Shown: piece by piece, positions 63,145 to 64,000 of the stretch
Layout of the letters: each line of letters opens with the position of its first letter
How positions within the stretch are numbered: the stretch's first letter is position 1
From: Thalassobacillus pellis
Lineage (GTDB): Bacteria > Bacillota > Bacilli > Bacillales > Halobacillaceae
NCBI RefSeq assembly: GCF_016908295.1
Contig: NZ_JAFBDO010000003.1
Coordinates: forward strand, 186,001 to 250,000
Reading direction: 5' to 3'
Length of the DNA stretch: 64,000 bases
Position numbers and translations under genes: made by a program
Notes under the pieces: generated by a model
What the model was told of the DNA's origin: nothing
Databases searched by the model: none
Seen by the model: the letters and a program-made list of their open reading frames with translations, nothing else

Positions 63145-64000
63145 ATGTACAATCACCGGATCCGTCTCGCTGTAGCAGCATTCGCTTGTATCATTTTGAG
63201 CTTGTTTGTGGTGTTCAATTTCCATGGCATCACCGCTGAATCGGATGAACTGACGAAAAAGGAAATAATGAAAAGCATGCAAGATACCCAGGAGAAAAAT
63301 AGACAGTTGGCAGAATTTCAGAAAGAGGTTCATGCACAACTTCAAAAGAGCGGGTTTGAAGCCAATCTTTCCTTTTCAATAAACCAGGTTTTCGCAGAGG
63401 AGAAGCCTTGGATTACTGTTTGGTTGACGGAAAGAAATTATAATGCAGAAAATGTCCTGGCTGTTAAGAAGATTATTGAAAATCAAGTGGAAATCTATGA
63501 ATTAGGGGAAATCGATATTGAAGTTAAAGCGGAACGGCGGGAAGTAACGAGCAAAGAAGAGCAGGAAGAGTTAAAACTATACAGGGAATTAGCTGATATC
63601 ACAGACCAAGCACTCGGAAATGTGGAAAGCCAGATGGCCATATCCTATATAATGGCTTCTGAAACTCCGGTAATTACAATTAAAATACTGGATCCGACTG
63701 CAGACTTTGTAGAGCAGAAAACGAAAATCAAGAGAATGGTAGAGGAAGCGATCTGGAAAGAAAAAGCGCTAAAGGTTAAAGTAAAAGTCAAAAAAACGAG
63801 CAAAACAGAGAAGCTTGAAATGAAGTGGCATCCAATCTTCCGTTCTGTAAGGGAAGAAATTGGCAAGAAATTCGATGTAGTCAATGGGTTTGGTACTTCT
63901 TTTCACCCCAGCCCTTTACAAATTATCATCAAAACAGACTTGTCACAGGCTTGGTGGTCACTATGGGGGACAAAGCGTGAAGCTAAGGAAATAGAGGACT
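63145..64000 (+). CDS. membrane-anchored repeat protein (DUF4030-like), partial
   Basis: The frame is open from ATG 63145 (GGGAGGACG upstream) to the window end, 285 codons, and continues beyond. One helix near residues 8-28 (LAVAAFACIILSLFVVF) anchors it; the rest is extracytoplasmic or cytosolic depending on topology. About 60-residue alternating strand/helix repeats can be seen (LSFSINQVFAEEKPWITVWL, ISYIMASETPVITIKIL, VVNGFGTSFHPSPLQIIIKT), each followed by a charged helix. The pattern resembles DUF4030 proteins, an assignment by memory. Function unknown. Confidence 0.7.
   Translation, partial: MYNHRIRLAVAAFACIILSLFVVFNFHGITAESDELTKKEIMKSMQDTQEKNRQLAEFQKEVHAQLQKSGFEANLSFSINQVFAEEKPWITVWLTERNYNAENVLAVKKIIENQVEIYELGEIDIEVKAERREVTSKEEQEELKLYRELADITDQALGNVESQMAISYIMASETPVITIKILDPTADFVEQKTKIKRMVEEAIWKEKALKVKVKVKKTSKTEKLEMKWHPIFRSVREEIGKKFDVVNGFGTSFHPSPLQIIIKTDLSQAWWSLWGTKREAKEIED

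Overview
The window is a 64 kb piece of a low-to-moderate GC Firmicute chromosome. Gene order (pcrA-ligA-camS, a proline symporter where B. subtilis has opuE, gatCAB, dgkB, rRNA methyltransferase), strong Shine-Dalgarno sequences, sigma-A promoters, CcpA cre sites and XylR/TreR/Bce-type regulators all point to Bacillaceae. Osmolyte genes (proline symporter, P5C dehydrogenase, BCCT carrier) and the intergenic repeat families suggest a moderately halophilic, Halobacillus-like member; the genus is inference.

Layout. 1-15.1 kb is core housekeeping: the 3' end of pcrA, ligA, camS, a P5C dehydrogenase (rocA) with a sigma-A promoter and cre site, a tiny membrane ORF plus PutP/OpuE symporter behind a long hairpin leader, the gatCAB amidotransferase operon, dgkB and an RlmCD-type methyltransferase. 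Two decayed genes lie here: a lipoprotein with an early amber codon and a frameshifted Cys-containing small protein. 15.4-17.8 kb has a DUF4317 gene and a MerR-HTH/coiled-coil protein whose upstream and coding DNA carries 18 CGATA/TATCG pentamers, five pairs with identical spacing (one degenerate). This resembles an operator or centromere array and is the most novel-looking locus. 18.5-28.3 kb holds a TetR-controlled MacB/FtsX-type ABC exporter, a divergent BceAB/BceRS-type peptide-sensing module and a BCCT carrier.

28.7-40.3 kb is a xylo-oligosaccharide island: a YjhG-type xylonate dehydratase, a sugar ABC importer (XylR-like box, perfect cre), GH43 and GH52 beta-xylosidases, an FAH-family 2-keto-3-deoxy-pentonate dehydratase and an alpha-ketoglutarate-semialdehyde dehydrogenase. 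These last enzymes, with the YjhG homologue, make up the lower Weimberg route from xylonate to 2-oxoglutarate. The classical isomerase route (xylA-xylB with divergent xylR) is at 51-55.4 kb, so the cell appears to have both routes. Between them lie a 5'-nucleotidase, a TreR-like regulator, a GH63/GH37-like hydrolase divergent from a trehalose-type PTS EIIBC across a 24-bp palindrome, an SDR, a YuiD-like protein, and an aminotransferase/RpiR pair.

55.4-64 kb is accessory: small membrane proteins, a GNAT, a three-LysM secreted protein, a frameshifted membrane gene, an FMN reductase, an EamA transporter, an orphan patatin, a cysteine dioxygenase, a VOC protein and a tandem-repeat membrane-anchored protein that runs off the window. 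Three intergenic repeat families recur; one copy supplies the 3' end of the glycosidase gene.
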